From contig CAJFLE010000003.1 of the NCBI GenBank assembly GCA_904387375.1, forward strand, positions 1 through 64,000: 64,000 bases of DNA, read 5' to 3'. How positions within the stretch are numbered: the stretch's first letter is position 1; every line of letters begins with the position of its first letter. The DNA is from Candidatus Protoclostridium gallicola. GTDB taxonomy: Bacteria; Bacillota; Clostridia; Christensenellales; Pumilibacteraceae. Below, piece after piece: positions 35,951 to 44,273 of the stretch. The position numbers were made by a program, and so were the translations under genes. The notes beneath the pieces are model-generated. The model was not told the origin of the DNA. It made no database searches and was given only the letters and a program-made list of their open reading frames with translations.

Positions 35951-37282
35951 TCATGAAGACGCCTCACCTTCCGGCGCCAAAAATACGTTGAGCGAGAACA
36001 GATCGCCTTTTACGTCCACGTTCATGCCGCCGCTGTACGCGTCCACGACGCGTCTCATGCTGCGCATACCGAACCCGTGCCACTCGCCGTCGTCTTTTGT
36101 GGTACGCGGCACTCCGTCCTCGAACTCGATCTCGCCAGCGAAATAGTTTTCGACATGCAGGGAGATCATCCCGCCGCGGCGCACGAGCTGCAGCCCGATA
36201 TACCGCTTGTCCGGATCTGTCACTTCGGACACGGCTTCTATCGCATTGGAAAGAGCGTTATCGAACAGCGAGTAGATATGATCCGTATCTATGCCGCCGA
36301 GAGCGGAACCGTCCGCCATAACCACCAGCTGTATGTTTTCCGCGGCACACCTCTCGCCCGCGTCGGAAAGGATGATATCGAGAACTTCGTTACCCGTATG
36401 ATATACGGAATCGTAACTCTTTATCGCGCTTTCCAGCTTACGCAGTTTTTCGTCGGCATAGCCGCCGTCGCCGAGTTCGCGTATCCTGTGCTTCAGATCG
36501 TGGCACATGATATTGATCTTCTCTATTTTGTCGCGCCGCATCTCGAAATTCTTGCGCTCGTTGGACAGCATCAGGGAAATAACGGCATTGTCGCGTTCAA
36601 GGGATTTGTTGAGCACGGAGAATATCAGCAGTCCGATCGTCAGCATGCAGGCGATGACATCGTAGACATAGCATACCGTCAGCAGTTCCGGCGGCATGGT
36701 ATCCGTACCGATGTACACAACTACCGCATTGATGACGACTTCCACTGTCAGCGAAACGATCGAGAGTATGACCAGCACTATGCCGTTTATTCGTATTTCG
36801 TAACGTTTGCGGAACAGCAGCCTTATGAGCAGCACCGAAATGAAATATACGAGAACGTAAGACACGACGCTTATAAGCACGGAACCGAGGCTGTAAGCGC
36901 TCATGGAATCCTCGTAGACCGAGCCTTCGGAAAGCCCGGCAAGAGAGGTCACGTAGTTGCCGAGGATATACGAAAAGTGCTGCACCGTGTACGCCCAGAT
37001 ACCGCAGAACAGCACGACGCTCCATTTTTCCCGGAAGCAGAATCTCAGCCCGATAAGGCTCGCGCCGAATATGAGAGAGAACAGCAGCGATATATAAACG
37101 GCGTTATATCCGAGAACGGGCAACGCGAAAGTGAACGCATACATCGCTATCACGGAAATAAGCGCACGCCAAACGAGTCCCTTTCTCTCTTTGAGAAGGA
37201 ACAGAAACGCGCATTCGGCGGCGATGAGCTCCGTAGTGAATATAAATTTGTACCAAAACAGCGCCGAGGAAAAATCGTACAC
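35951..37282 (-). CDS. GHKL (AgrC-type) sensor histidine kinase
   Basis: 443 aa. Six hydrophobic helices (about 10-215) form a membrane sensor without an extracellular domain. A short coiled region leads to CHDLKH with the phosphoacceptor His near residue 260, then a GHKL ATPase with N-box DNALSNAIEAVSE and a late GFGMRSMRRVVDAYSGG box. This is the AgrC/SPOR_5TM-type layout paired with LytTR regulators. It lies 3 bases after its regulator gene. No AgrB or AgrD partner is present in the window, so the ligand may be a glycan, peptide or something else. A close paralogue lies at 55474-56838. Confidence 0.9.
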   Translation of the reverse strand: MYDFSSALFWYKFIFTTELIAAECAFLFLLKERKGLVWRALISVIAMYAFTFALPVLGYNAVYISLLFSLIFGASLIGLRFCFREKWSVVLFCGIWAYTVQHFSYILGNYVTSLAGLSEGSVYEDSMSAYSLGSVLISVVSYVLVYFISVLLIRLLFRKRYEIRINGIVLVILSIVSLTVEVVINAVVVYIGTDTMPPELLTVCYVYDVIACMLTIGLLIFSVLNKSLERDNAVISLMLSNERKNFEMRRDKIEKINIMCHDLKHRIRELGDGGYADEKLRKLESAIKSYDSVYHTGNEVLDIILSDAGERCAAENIQLVVMADGSALGGIDTDHIYSLFDNALSNAIEAVSEVTDPDKRYIGLQLVRRGGMISLHVENYFAGEIEFEDGVPRTTKDDGEWHGFGMRSMRRVVDAYSGGMNVDVKGDLFSLNVFLAPEGEASS

Positions 37283-37285
37283 TTT

Positions 37286-37996
37286 TTACCGCCCTTCGCC
37301 GAGATATTTGGCAAGATCGGCGCAAAAATTCTTTTTATAAGAGCGGCTGAGAGGGAGCGTATCTCCGGCGACGACGACGCTGTCCTTTTTCATTTCCTCT
37401 ACGTAAGCGAGGTTCACCATATACGAAACGTGACAGCGTGAAAACAACTTGGCGGGCAGTCTGCCCTGCAACACGTTCAGCGTGCCCCAATCGGCAATGT
37501 TACCCGCTTTCGTATGCCATGTAAGCCGGTGGAGACTAACCTCGACGTAATATATATCGCCCACGCTCAGCATGCTCACATTGCCGCTGACGGAATCCTT
37601 GATACTTATCTTCTTTTCGGCGTCCGTCTCCGCTATGGCGCACACGCGGTCCATTACCCGCTCTACGCTGGCGGCGGAAGCCGGCTTGACGATGAAATCG
37701 GTTGCCTGCACGGAATAGCCGTCCACGGCATACTGCACCATATTCGTCACGAAAACGATTATGAGCCGCGAGTTGCCTTCGCGTATCCTGCGCGCGGCTT
37801 CCATACCGTTTATCCCCGGCATGCATATATCGAGGAACAGCACGTCGGGTTCGTCGGCGCAACCGTCGAAAAACGCCTGCGGATCGGTATATCTGTCTAC
37901 CGACACGGTCAGCCCGCGTCTGTCCGCATAACCGCGCAACAGCCGCTCCAGAATCCCCGCATCGGCATCTTCATCTTCGACGATAGTTATCCTCAT
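37286..37996 (-). CDS. LytTR-family response regulator
   Basis: 236 aa. The receiver domain has the acidic pocket VEDED, phosphoacceptor Asp56 in LFLDICMPG, and conserved VFVTN and KPAS. The C-terminal LytTR DNA-binding domain (about 130-236) includes IYYVEVSLHRLTWH, FSRCHVSYMVNLAYV and LPLSRSYKKNF. This family (AgrA, ComE, VirR) binds direct repeats to activate surface or secreted factors. First gene of an RR-HK operon with ribosome site GAGGGGAG. Its promoter contains a G9 homopolymer. It likely controls the following lipoprotein and GH3 genes; that link is inferred from order. Confidence 0.92.
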   Translation of the reverse strand: MRITIVEDEDADAGILERLLRGYADRRGLTVSVDRYTDPQAFFDGCADEPDVLFLDICMPGINGMEAARRIREGNSRLIIVFVTNMVQYAVDGYSVQATDFIVKPASAASVERVMDRVCAIAETDAEKKISIKDSVSGNVSMLSVGDIYYVEVSLHRLTWHTKAGNIADWGTLNVLQGRLPAKLFSRCHVSYMVNLAYVEEMKKDSVVVAGDTLPLSRSYKKNFCADLAKYLGEGR

Positions 37997-38065
37997 CGCT
38001 CTCCCCTCCCCGTTATTGACTCAAACGAAACGTCGCTCCGTCAAAACTTGACTATGTACGGTATT

Positions 38066-38095
38066 ATTTTATCATCTACCCCCCCCCGTTGTCAA
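38066..38095 (-). promoter_or_regulatory. Promoter with G9 spacer, candidate phase-variable
   Basis: Minus strand TTGACA (38095-38090) and TAAAAT (38071-38066) are separated by 18 bases that include nine consecutive G residues (plus-strand C run 38079-38087). Loss of one G would give the ideal 17-base spacing. It drives the response regulator-kinase operon starting at 37996. Confidence 0.7.
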
Positions 38096-38164
38096 GGCCG
38101 AAATAAAAATTCCGCAAAAAAGTATCTTTTATCCCGGATAAACGGGCATAACGCATTAAAAACA

Positions 38165-38199
38165 TAAAAAAACGGACCCCGTCACAGACGAGGATCCGT
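38165..38199 (-). terminator. Intrinsic terminator after small lipoprotein gene
   Basis: On the minus strand ACGGATCCTCGTC pairs imperfectly with GACGGGGTCCGT around TGTG, followed by T7. It ends the operon 38848-38214 and separates it from the two-component operon. Confidence 0.75.
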
Positions 38200-38213
38200 A
38201 TACGCTTTTACGA

Positions 38214-38630
38214 TCAGACGCAGCCTGCGTCACCGTAATCCAATTCGACCTCTTCTATAAAATCAAGATCGTAAAGTTTTACGGCTGTTCTTATGATTTC
38301 TTTTTTACCCGGATTTTCAATACCGACAATATACAAATCGTTTGATACTCGTATTAATTCGTATATCTCTATACCCGGAAAATCGATCTTTGTGTATATC
38401 TTGTTTGCATATTCCGGTTTTATATGTATAAACACGGCTCCATCGTAATAGTCCGCGTCCCAATCGACGGCAAGCAGAAAATCCAGTTTTTCCCGTAAGT
38501 CATCAATCTGTCCGGTCAGCTCCGTAATACGCTCGCTTTCCGCGGTTTCGGGGTCCTGCGCACACGCGGAAAAATTCAAGGCGACGAAGATTATCGCGAA
38601 CGATAAGACTGCAACGAAAATTTTTTTCAT
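38214..38630 (-). CDS. Small lipoprotein with coiled-coil start
   Basis: 138 aa. The signal peptide ends in NFSAC, with lipidation expected at Cys23. An acidic region and a short heptad stretch (ITELTGQIDDLREKLDFLL, about 35-54) follow, and then a compact alpha/beta-like domain of about 85 residues with alternating hydrophobics. No family is recognised. The ATG overlaps the stop of the upstream membrane protein gene (4-base overlap), so the two are cotranslated and perhaps a complex. AT content is somewhat higher than in the neighbours. Confidence 0.75.
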   Translation of the reverse strand: MKKIFVAVLSFAIIFVALNFSACAQDPETAESERITELTGQIDDLREKLDFLLAVDWDADYYDGAVFIHIKPEYANKIYTKIDFPGIEIYELIRVSNDLYIVGIENPGKKEIIRTAVKLYDLDFIEEVELDYGDAGCV

Positions 38631-38848
38631 AAATATGTTCCCCGCGATATAACTTCGGCGGAAGGATCGCCGCTTTCATAATCATCCTCGACATATTCGA
38701 CAGACTCGTCACCTTCCGCGTCATCGCCTCCGCAACGGAATACGACAACCAAAAACCCGAATGTGCCCACGAATACGACGGCGAGGCAGAATATCACCAC
38801 CAAAATGACCTGCACTATTTTTAGGACTATATTGTCCGGTTTTTTCAT
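38627..38848 (-). CDS. Small single-pass membrane protein
   Basis: 73 aa from the ATG (MKKPDN) after GAGG; earlier in-frame codons have no ribosome site. One strong transmembrane helix (about 9-36) is followed by a short Cys-containing turn (FRCGGD) and a very acidic tail rich in Asp, Glu and Ser. The function is unknown. It forms a two-gene operon with the lipoprotein that follows. Confidence 0.65.
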   Translation of the reverse strand: MKKPDNIVLKIVQVILVVIFCLAVVFVGTFGFLVVVFRCGGDDAEGDESVEYVEDDYESGDPSAEVISRGTYL

Positions 38849-38935
38849 TGCTTTTCCTCCTCGTAATATCGAAAGTATCCGTAGTTTTAATACACTCCTC
38901 ACTTATATAACGTTTCAACCCGCAATTTTTCCCGC

Positions 38936-38970
38936 ATTTTTTGAAAATTTTTCAAAAAAATTTTTCAAAG
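38936..38970. repeat. AT-rich TTGAAAAATTTT direct/inverted repeats
   Basis: On the minus strand TTGAAAAATTTT occurs twice in a row, with an inverted end (TTTTCAA). It lies in the 227-base gap between the small membrane protein operon and Tex, which otherwise shows only the Tex terminator and no gene. It may act as an AT-rich promoter upstream element or an A-tract bend. Confidence 0.4.
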
Positions 38971-38997
38971 AAAAGCAATAAGCCGGTCAGACGGGAA

Positions 38998-39022
38998 AAG
39001 CGCGCGGACGGGCCGCGCGCTT
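38998..39022 (-). terminator. Terminator of tex
   Basis: Stem AAGCGCGCGG, loop ACGGG, complementary CCGCGCGCTT. On the minus strand a TTTTCCC tract follows. Confidence 0.75.
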
Positions 39023-39075
39023 GTTGCGTTTCGGATTATTTTTTCAAGTCTCTGATTTGCTCCGCGGCCGCGCAT

Positions 39076-41385
39076 TCAGTGTCTGTTGAATTTCGCGGCG
39101 AGAGCGTTCAGTTTGCTTTCGAGGTCGTCTTTCTTTTTGCGGGGACGGTCGTCGCGCCCCTTCCCGCCGACGTTCTTGTTCTGCGGTTTCGCGGGGCGGC
39201 GTTCGCGCGTGCGGCCGAGTTCGACCGCGCCCGAAGCCTGCTTCATGGACAGGGAAATCCTGCCGCGCTTGACATCGACGCCGATGACCTTGACCTTCAC
39301 CTGCTGTCCGACGGCGAGAACTTCGCTCGGGTGCGTGATGTAGCCGTTCGTGATCTCGCTTATATGCACGAGACCGTCCTGATGCACGCCGATATCCACG
39401 AACACGCCGAAGTCGATGACGTTGCGCACGACGCCGGTCAGCTCCATGCCCTCTTTGAGATCTTCGAGGCTCATCAGGTCGGAACGGAGCACGGGCTTGG
39501 GCAGATCGTCGCGGATGTCGCGGCCGGGGCGCATGACGTCGTCCACGATGTCGCGGAGAGTCATCTCGCCCACGCCTATCTCTTCCGCCACCTTGCCGAA
39601 GCCGTCCGCTTCCACCCTGGCTTTCAGCCCGCCGAGATTGGAGCGGAGTATGTCGTCGGAATTGTAGCCGTATTTCGCCAGCAGCTTGCCGAGAGCGTCG
39701 TAGCTTTCCGGATGCACCGCGGTGGCGTCGTACGGATTGTCGCCGCCGAGTATGCGAAGGAATCCGGCGCACTGCTCGTATGCCTTGGGGCCGAGCTTGC
39801 CCACTTTGAGCAGCTCTTTTCTGTCGGTGAACAGTTTGTTCTTTCTGTATTCGACGATATTCTTCGACACCGACGCGTTGAGCCCGGACACATACGACAG
39901 CAGGCTGGGCGACGCGGTGTTGAGGTCCACGCCGACGGAGTTGACGCAGTCCTCGACGACGCCGGTAAGCACTTCGTCCAGGCGCTTATGCGGCATATCG
40001 TGCTGGTACTGACCCACGCCTATGCTCTTGACGTCTATTTTAATGAGTTCGGCGAGAGGATCCTGAAGGCGGCGCGCTATGGATATGGCGCTGCGCACTT
40101 CCACGCCGAATTCGGGAAACTCTTCGGTGCCGAGCTTGGAGGCGGAGTATACCGAAGCGCCCGCCTCGTTGACCATGGCGTACATGACCGGCCGCGAGAG
40201 TTCGGGCAGCAGTCCGGCGATGAAGATTTCGGACTCCTTGCTTGCCGTGCCGTTGCCTATCGCGATGACGTCGACGGCGTATTTTTTCACCACTTCCTTG
40301 ACGGTGCGCGCCGCTTCTTCGAGGCGGGCGTGCGGAGGCGTGGGATATATCACGCCGTGCCATACGTGGTTGCCCGACTTGTCTATGACTGCGAGCTTGC
40401 AGCCCGTACGGTACGCGGGGTCGAGCCCGAGTATGACTTTGTCTTTGAGAGGCGGCTGCATGAGCAGCGGTTTGAGGTTGACCTCGAACGCCTTTATGGC
40501 CGATTCCTCCGCTTTCTCGGTGATCGTGGAGCGCAGTTCGCGTTCGAGCGCCGGGAACACCAGCCGCGAGAAAGCGTCCGCCGCGGCCGTCTTTATGAAT
40601 TCGGAATATGCGCCGCCGGGAACCAGCACCGCCGCGCCTATTTTATCGAGGCAGACGTCGCCGTCGCAGGAAACGGTCACTTTCAGGCAACCCTCCTTTT
40701 CGCCGCGGTTGACCGCGAGTATGCGGTGGGGCGGAATCTTCCCTACAGGCTCCGAGTATTCGAGATACATCTCGTATGTGGGCAGCTTGTCCTCGGGCGC
40801 GTCCTTGGCCTTTTCAGTGGACAGACTGCCCGTTTCGGTTATGTATTCGCGCAGGGTTTTGCGGATATCCGCATTGTCCGAGATATACTCGGCGATGATG
40901 TCCGACGCGCCGGCAAGCGCGTCGGCGGCCGTTTCCACGCCCTTTTCGACGTCGACGTACGGAGCGGCGAGCTCTTCTAGACTGCCGGCGTCCGCCTGCG
41001 CGAATATAATGTCGGCGAGCGGCTGCAGACCCTTTTCCATCGCCACGCCAGCGCGCGTCTTTTTCTTCTGCTTATACGGGCGGTAGATGTCCTCCACTTC
41101 CGCCAGCGTTCCCGCCGCGGACAGCGCCGCCGCCAGTTCGTCCGTCCACTTGCCCTGCTCGGTTATGGACGCCGTGACCTCTTCCTTGCGCTTTTCGAGG
41201 TTGCGCAGGTAGTTCAGGCGGTCGGCGAAATCGCGGAGCAGTTCGTCAGTCTGCGCGCCGTGCATTTCCTTGCGGTAGCGCGCGATGAAAGGTATGGTAT
41301 TGCCGTCGTCGATGAGGGCGACGATATTTTCCGAATACTTGGGATTGATGCCGAATTCTTCGGCAAGTACAGCTGTGATGTCCAT
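39076..41385 (-). CDS. tex: Tex-like S1 RNA-binding protein
   Basis: 769 aa, the normal length for Tex (YhgF/YdcI). The N-terminal Tex helical region begins MDITAVLAEEFGINPK and includes FIARYRKEMHG and EDIYRPYKQKKKT. A YqgF/RNase H-like domain follows (ILGLDPAYRTGCKLAVID), then helix-hairpin-helix motifs (NTASPSLLSYVSGLN) and a C-terminal S1 domain (GMELTGVVRNVIDFGVFVDI). A Lys/Arg-rich tail follows. Tex binds nucleic acids and affects transcription and toxin expression in several bacteria. The ATG is chosen because Tex homology starts there; earlier codons are unlike the family. The ribosome site is weak. Confidence 0.93.
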   Translation of the reverse strand: MDITAVLAEEFGINPKYSENIVALIDDGNTIPFIARYRKEMHGAQTDELLRDFADRLNYLRNLEKRKEEVTASITEQGKWTDELAAALSAAGTLAEVEDIYRPYKQKKKTRAGVAMEKGLQPLADIIFAQADAGSLEELAAPYVDVEKGVETAADALAGASDIIAEYISDNADIRKTLREYITETGSLSTEKAKDAPEDKLPTYEMYLEYSEPVGKIPPHRILAVNRGEKEGCLKVTVSCDGDVCLDKIGAAVLVPGGAYSEFIKTAAADAFSRLVFPALERELRSTITEKAEESAIKAFEVNLKPLLMQPPLKDKVILGLDPAYRTGCKLAVIDKSGNHVWHGVIYPTPPHARLEEAARTVKEVVKKYAVDVIAIGNGTASKESEIFIAGLLPELSRPVMYAMVNEAGASVYSASKLGTEEFPEFGVEVRSAISIARRLQDPLAELIKIDVKSIGVGQYQHDMPHKRLDEVLTGVVEDCVNSVGVDLNTASPSLLSYVSGLNASVSKNIVEYRKNKLFTDRKELLKVGKLGPKAYEQCAGFLRILGGDNPYDATAVHPESYDALGKLLAKYGYNSDDILRSNLGGLKARVEADGFGKVAEEIGVGEMTLRDIVDDVMRPGRDIRDDLPKPVLRSDLMSLEDLKEGMELTGVVRNVIDFGVFVDIGVHQDGLVHISEITNGYITHPSEVLAVGQQVKVKVIGVDVKRGRISLSMKQASGAVELGRTRERRPAKPQNKNVGGKGRDDRPRKKKDDLESKLNALAAKFNRH

Positions 41386-41417
41386 AGTGAAAACTATATC
41401 ATATCCGGAAAAAATTC

Positions 41418-42188
41418 TCAATCGTTTTGACGTGAAAAGCGCGTAAAATTTGTCGTCTGTTCGGGGTCGACGGGCTTGGGAGTAGGCACACCGCCGACGT
41501 AATGCCATTCGTCCTTCCAGTGCACCGTCGCCGTGAAATAGTTCTTCCAGGCAAAGTCCCAGCCTTCGGGCATGGATTCGGCCTCGCAGAATATATCCGT
41601 CAGCGACGCGCAGTTATAGAAAGCGTATGCGCCGACCACCCCGACGCTTTCGGGGATCACTACCGTTTCCAGAGAATCGCAGCCGTAGAAGGCGTAATCG
41701 CCCACCGAGTACAGCGAGTCCGGCAGGGTTACGGACGACAGCGACGTACAGCCGTAGAAAGCACGCGCGCCTATGTCCGTGACCGCCGGCATTTCCGCGG
41801 CCGCGAGCGACGTGCAGCCGTAAAAGGCTCCTTCTCCGATTTCCGTCACACTGTCGGGCAGCAGTACGGTGCGCAACGACGTACAGCCGCGGAACGCTTC
41901 TTCCGCAACGGCGGTAACCGGACAGTCACCGCACTCATCGCATACAACGATGTCAGTTTCAGAACATTCTCCCATGCCGGCGACGGCATATTCGTCCTTC
42001 CATTCCACCTGCTCGTATGCCAGGCCTTCCGTGGCGGACGATTCTTCCCGCTCCTCCGAGCCTGTGAACGCCGGCGCGGAGCCCGTCTGCACCCGCCCGG
42101 GAGCCGCGGCCATCCACAGTCCCGCGCACAGCGCAGCGGTGAGCGCCAGTCCCGCCGCCGCGGATAATATGATTTTCTTAATTCGCAT
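41418..42188 (-). CDS. Secreted leucine-rich-repeat (BspA-type) protein
   Basis: 256 aa. An N-terminal hydrophobic signal or anchor (about 4-27) has no clear lipobox. After a Ser/Glu-rich linker and a Cys-containing segment (CSETDIVVCDECGDC) come about four BspA/LRR_5 repeats of 23 aa with the pattern AFxGCTSLxxVxLPxSVxxIG. A Trp-rich end (TVHWKDEWHYVGG) follows. Such repeats are common on gut bacterial surfaces and often bind host or glycan partners. The ATG follows GGAG, but that site lies in the 3' arm of a perfect 12-bp hairpin, so translation may be regulated. Confidence 0.85.
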   Translation of the reverse strand: MRIKKIILSAAAGLALTAALCAGLWMAAAPGRVQTGSAPAFTGSEEREESSATEGLAYEQVEWKDEYAVAGMGECSETDIVVCDECGDCPVTAVAEEAFRGCTSLRTVLLPDSVTEIGEGAFYGCTSLAAAEMPAVTDIGARAFYGCTSLSSVTLPDSLYSVGDYAFYGCDSLETVVIPESVGVVGAYAFYNCASLTDIFCEAESMPEGWDFAWKNYFTATVHWKDEWHYVGGVPTPKPVDPEQTTNFTRFSRQND

Positions 42189-42189
42189 A

Positions 42190-42228
42190 AAAAATCTCCG
42201 GCAAGACAAGTCTTACCCGGAGATTTTT
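42190..42228 (-). promoter_or_regulatory. Hairpin occluding the LRR protein ribosome site
   Basis: On the minus strand AAAAATCTCCGG (42228-42217) pairs perfectly with CCGGAGATTTTT (42201-42190) around a 15-base loop that can fold further (AAGAC with GTCTT). The GGAG site of the gene starting at 42188 is inside the 3' arm, and the T-run touches the start codon. It may be both the terminator of the upstream zinc-ribbon gene and a translational switch. Confidence 0.6.
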
Positions 42229-42304
42229 CCCGTTTCCGGCGGTTTCCGACGCACGGACAAACGCGTATTTTCGCGCGTGCGCGCGAAAATACGCGAATGA
42301 TAAT

Positions 42305-42640
42305 TCACGACGCGCTTACGCCGCCTTTGATGGCGGGCGCAATCACCGCGATACCTAATATCCGCGTCATCATAAGCACGAATATCGTTATGGAAGGTAT
42401 CAGACCCACAAAAGCCAGACGCCGCCCGTTTCCGCCCGTCTTTTTGGCGGAGTGCAGCCCGACCGCACCGAAAACGATGCCCGCGAAAGGTAAGAGAAAT
42501 GCGAACAATACGGATAGTACGGCGCATGTATTGACGTCATCGTCCTGCCGTACGGGCCGGCTTTCAGCGACCGCTCTGCCGCAATAACGGCATACCTTCG
42601 CATCGTCGTCCATTTCTTTTCCGCAATATCTGCAATGCAT
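42305..42640 (-). CDS. Zinc-ribbon membrane protein
   Basis: 111 aa. The start, HCRYCGKEMDDDAKVCRYCG, is a four-Cys zinc ribbon (CxxC...CxxC). It is followed by two transmembrane helices (about 36-62 and 78-104) around a basic loop (HSAKKTGGNGRR), like DUF4190-type proteins. The role is unknown; such proteins are common in Firmicutes. GGAGG lies 6 bases before the ATG. It has its own promoter at 42696-42724 and appears monocistronic. Confidence 0.8.
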   Translation of the reverse strand: MHCRYCGKEMDDDAKVCRYCGRAVAESRPVRQDDDVNTCAVLSVLFAFLLPFAGIVFGAVGLHSAKKTGGNGRRLAFVGLIPSITIFVLMMTRILGIAVIAPAIKGGVSAS

Positions 42641-42695
42641 TTTTTCCTCCTTTGCGCCCGGCCGTCCGTCCGGCGCATTCTATGCTTCCGTCAAT

Positions 42696-42724
42696 ATTGT
42701 AGCATACATTCCGGCGCATTTCAA
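42696..42724 (-). promoter_or_regulatory. Promoter of the zinc-ribbon protein gene
   Basis: Minus strand TTGAAA (42724-42719), a 17-base spacer and TACAAT (42701-42696). Confidence 0.7.
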
Positions 42725-42785
42725 GACCTCCGGGAAAATAATCCGTAATGCACACAAAGTACACACAAACGCACACAATACGCAA

Positions 42786-42814
42786 AACCCCCGCGGAAAA
42801 AATCCGCGGGGGTT
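42786..42814 (-). terminator. Terminator of the aldo/keto reductase gene
   Basis: AACCCCCGCGGA, A-rich loop, TCCGCGGGGGTT. It lies directly after the minus-strand reductase gene. Confidence 0.8.
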
Positions 42815-42831
42815 CGGATACGACGGCCGGG

Positions 42832-43794
42832 TCAGACCGCGCCGACGATTTTGTGCGGGACGTAGCACTCGTCTATATATGCGACGTCCTCGTCGGTAAG
42901 TTTTATGCCGAAAGCGCCGACGGCGTCGTCGAGATATTTCTCTTTGGTGGCGCCTATTATCGGCGAGAAGATGCCTTTCGCGAAATGCCATGCGAAGGTT
43001 ATCTGCGTCATGGTCGCGCCGTATTTATCCGCGAGCTCTTTTATGCGCGCGGCGATCGCCTTATCCTGCTCCTCGGTGGAATCGTATTTGCCCTGCGCCA
43101 CCTTGTCCGTGTGGCTGCGCATGGTGTCCGCCTCCCAGTTCGGGCGGGCGCACCTGCCTGCCGCCAGCGGGCTGTACGGCGTAAGCGCGACGTTCATCTG
43201 CCTGCAGATCGGAATGAGTTCGCGCTCGTCCTCGCGGTAGAGCGGATTGTAATGATTCTGCATGGACACGAAGGGCGTCCAGCCGTTGTCGCGCGCGGCG
43301 AGCTGCATATTGTAGAACTGATACCCGTACATGGCGGACGCGCCGAGAGCGCGCACCTTTCCCGCTCTGACCAGTCCGTCGAGCGCCTCCATCGTTTCCT
43401 CGATGGGCGTGCCGTAGTCGAAGCGGTGAATGATGTACAGATCGAGATAGTCGGTGCCGAGGCGTCTGAGCGTGCCGTCGATCTCGCGCCCGATCGCCGC
43501 TTTGGACAGATTGCCTTCGTTGAAATATACCTTGGACGCGAGCACTACCTTATCGCGCGCGACGTTGTTTTTTATCGCCCTGCCGAGGTACTCCTCGCTC
43601 GTGCCCGCGGAATAGCAGTTCGCGGTGTCGAAAAAGTTGATGCCGAGATCGAGAGCGTGCTTTATGACAGCCTCGCTCTTGTCGGGGTCGAGCGTCCATG
43701 CGTGCATTTTGCTTGCCGGATCGCCGAAGCTCATGCATCCGAGGCAGAAGCGCGAGACCTCTATGCCGCTGTTTCCCAGTTTCGTGTATTCCAT
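42832..43794 (-). CDS. Aldo/keto reductase
   Basis: 320 aa, full length. NAD(P)H-dependent reductase with a TIM barrel. Motifs include FDTANCYSAGTSEEYLGRAI with the catalytic Asp and Tyr, VVLASKVYF with the Lys, DLYIIHRFDYGTPIEETMEA with the His, and PIIGATKEKYLDDAVGAF near the end for cofactor binding. It resembles the YajO/YhdN group that reduces assorted aldehydes. GGAGG precedes the ATG by 8 bases. It is monocistronic with its own terminator; the physiological substrate cannot be assigned. Confidence 0.92.
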   Translation of the reverse strand: MEYTKLGNSGIEVSRFCLGCMSFGDPASKMHAWTLDPDKSEAVIKHALDLGINFFDTANCYSAGTSEEYLGRAIKNNVARDKVVLASKVYFNEGNLSKAAIGREIDGTLRRLGTDYLDLYIIHRFDYGTPIEETMEALDGLVRAGKVRALGASAMYGYQFYNMQLAARDNGWTPFVSMQNHYNPLYREDERELIPICRQMNVALTPYSPLAAGRCARPNWEADTMRSHTDKVAQGKYDSTEEQDKAIAARIKELADKYGATMTQITFAWHFAKGIFSPIIGATKEKYLDDAVGAFGIKLTDEDVAYIDECYVPHKIVGAV

Positions 43795-43905
43795 AATACA
43801 ATACCTCCGTCGTTTTTACGAATTCATTATATCATCCCGCCGCCGTCTTGTAAAATACTTATTTGTTATCGCGCCTATGCGCAAAAGATATCGCTTGCAA
43901 AGGAA

Positions 43906-43933
43906 AAACCCCGCGGAATAAACCGCGGGGTTT
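43906..43933 (-). terminator. Terminator of the pyr operon
   Basis: AAACCCCGCGG, loop AATAAA, CCGCGGGGTTT, then T-rich on the minus strand. It closes the long operon that starts near 52130. Confidence 0.85.
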
Positions 43934-43956
43934 CGGCACAATGGCGATAAGACAGA

Positions 43957-44268
43957 TTATATAAGATTCACGCAGTTATAGATAAGACCGAAAAGGGCGA
44001 GGCCGAACACGAGCGCCATGACGACGATATTGACGACGGCGTTGCGGAACTCGGGCGACGTGCGGCTGATACTGCCGCGGATGATGATTATCATGCGGAC
44101 GACAGACAGCAGCGACGCCGCGATAAACAGCGCGAAGCCAGTTATTTCCACCCACGCGGGTTCGACGAATACGCCGACGATGAGCACGATCGCCGCGACG
44201 ACGAGCATGACGCCGCACACGCGGCGCAGCCATTCCCCGGGAGTGCCTTTCCGTTCTTTCTCTTCCAT
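43957..44268 (-). CDS. Small membrane protein at end of pyr operon
   Basis: 103 aa. After a charged N-terminus (MEEKERKGTPGEW) come three hydrophobic segments (about 17-34, 40-63 and 77-100), the second ending in a basic RMIIIIRG stretch. No family is recognised. It starts 5 bases after pyrE and is the last gene before the terminator, so it is expressed with pyrimidine synthesis genes. A link to pyrimidine metabolism is not shown by the sequence. Confidence 0.65.
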   Translation of the reverse strand: MEEKERKGTPGEWLRRVCGVMLVVAAIVLIVGVFVEPAWVEITGFALFIAASLLSVVRMIIIIRGSISRTSPEFRNAVVNIVVMALVFGLALFGLIYNCVNLI

Positions 44269-44273
44269 ATTCC

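Noticed and set aside
35951..38095. Agr quorum-sensing system (agrBDCA)
   Set aside because: The kinase and regulator are AgrC/AgrA-like, but no AgrB protease or AgrD propeptide frame was found beside either pair.
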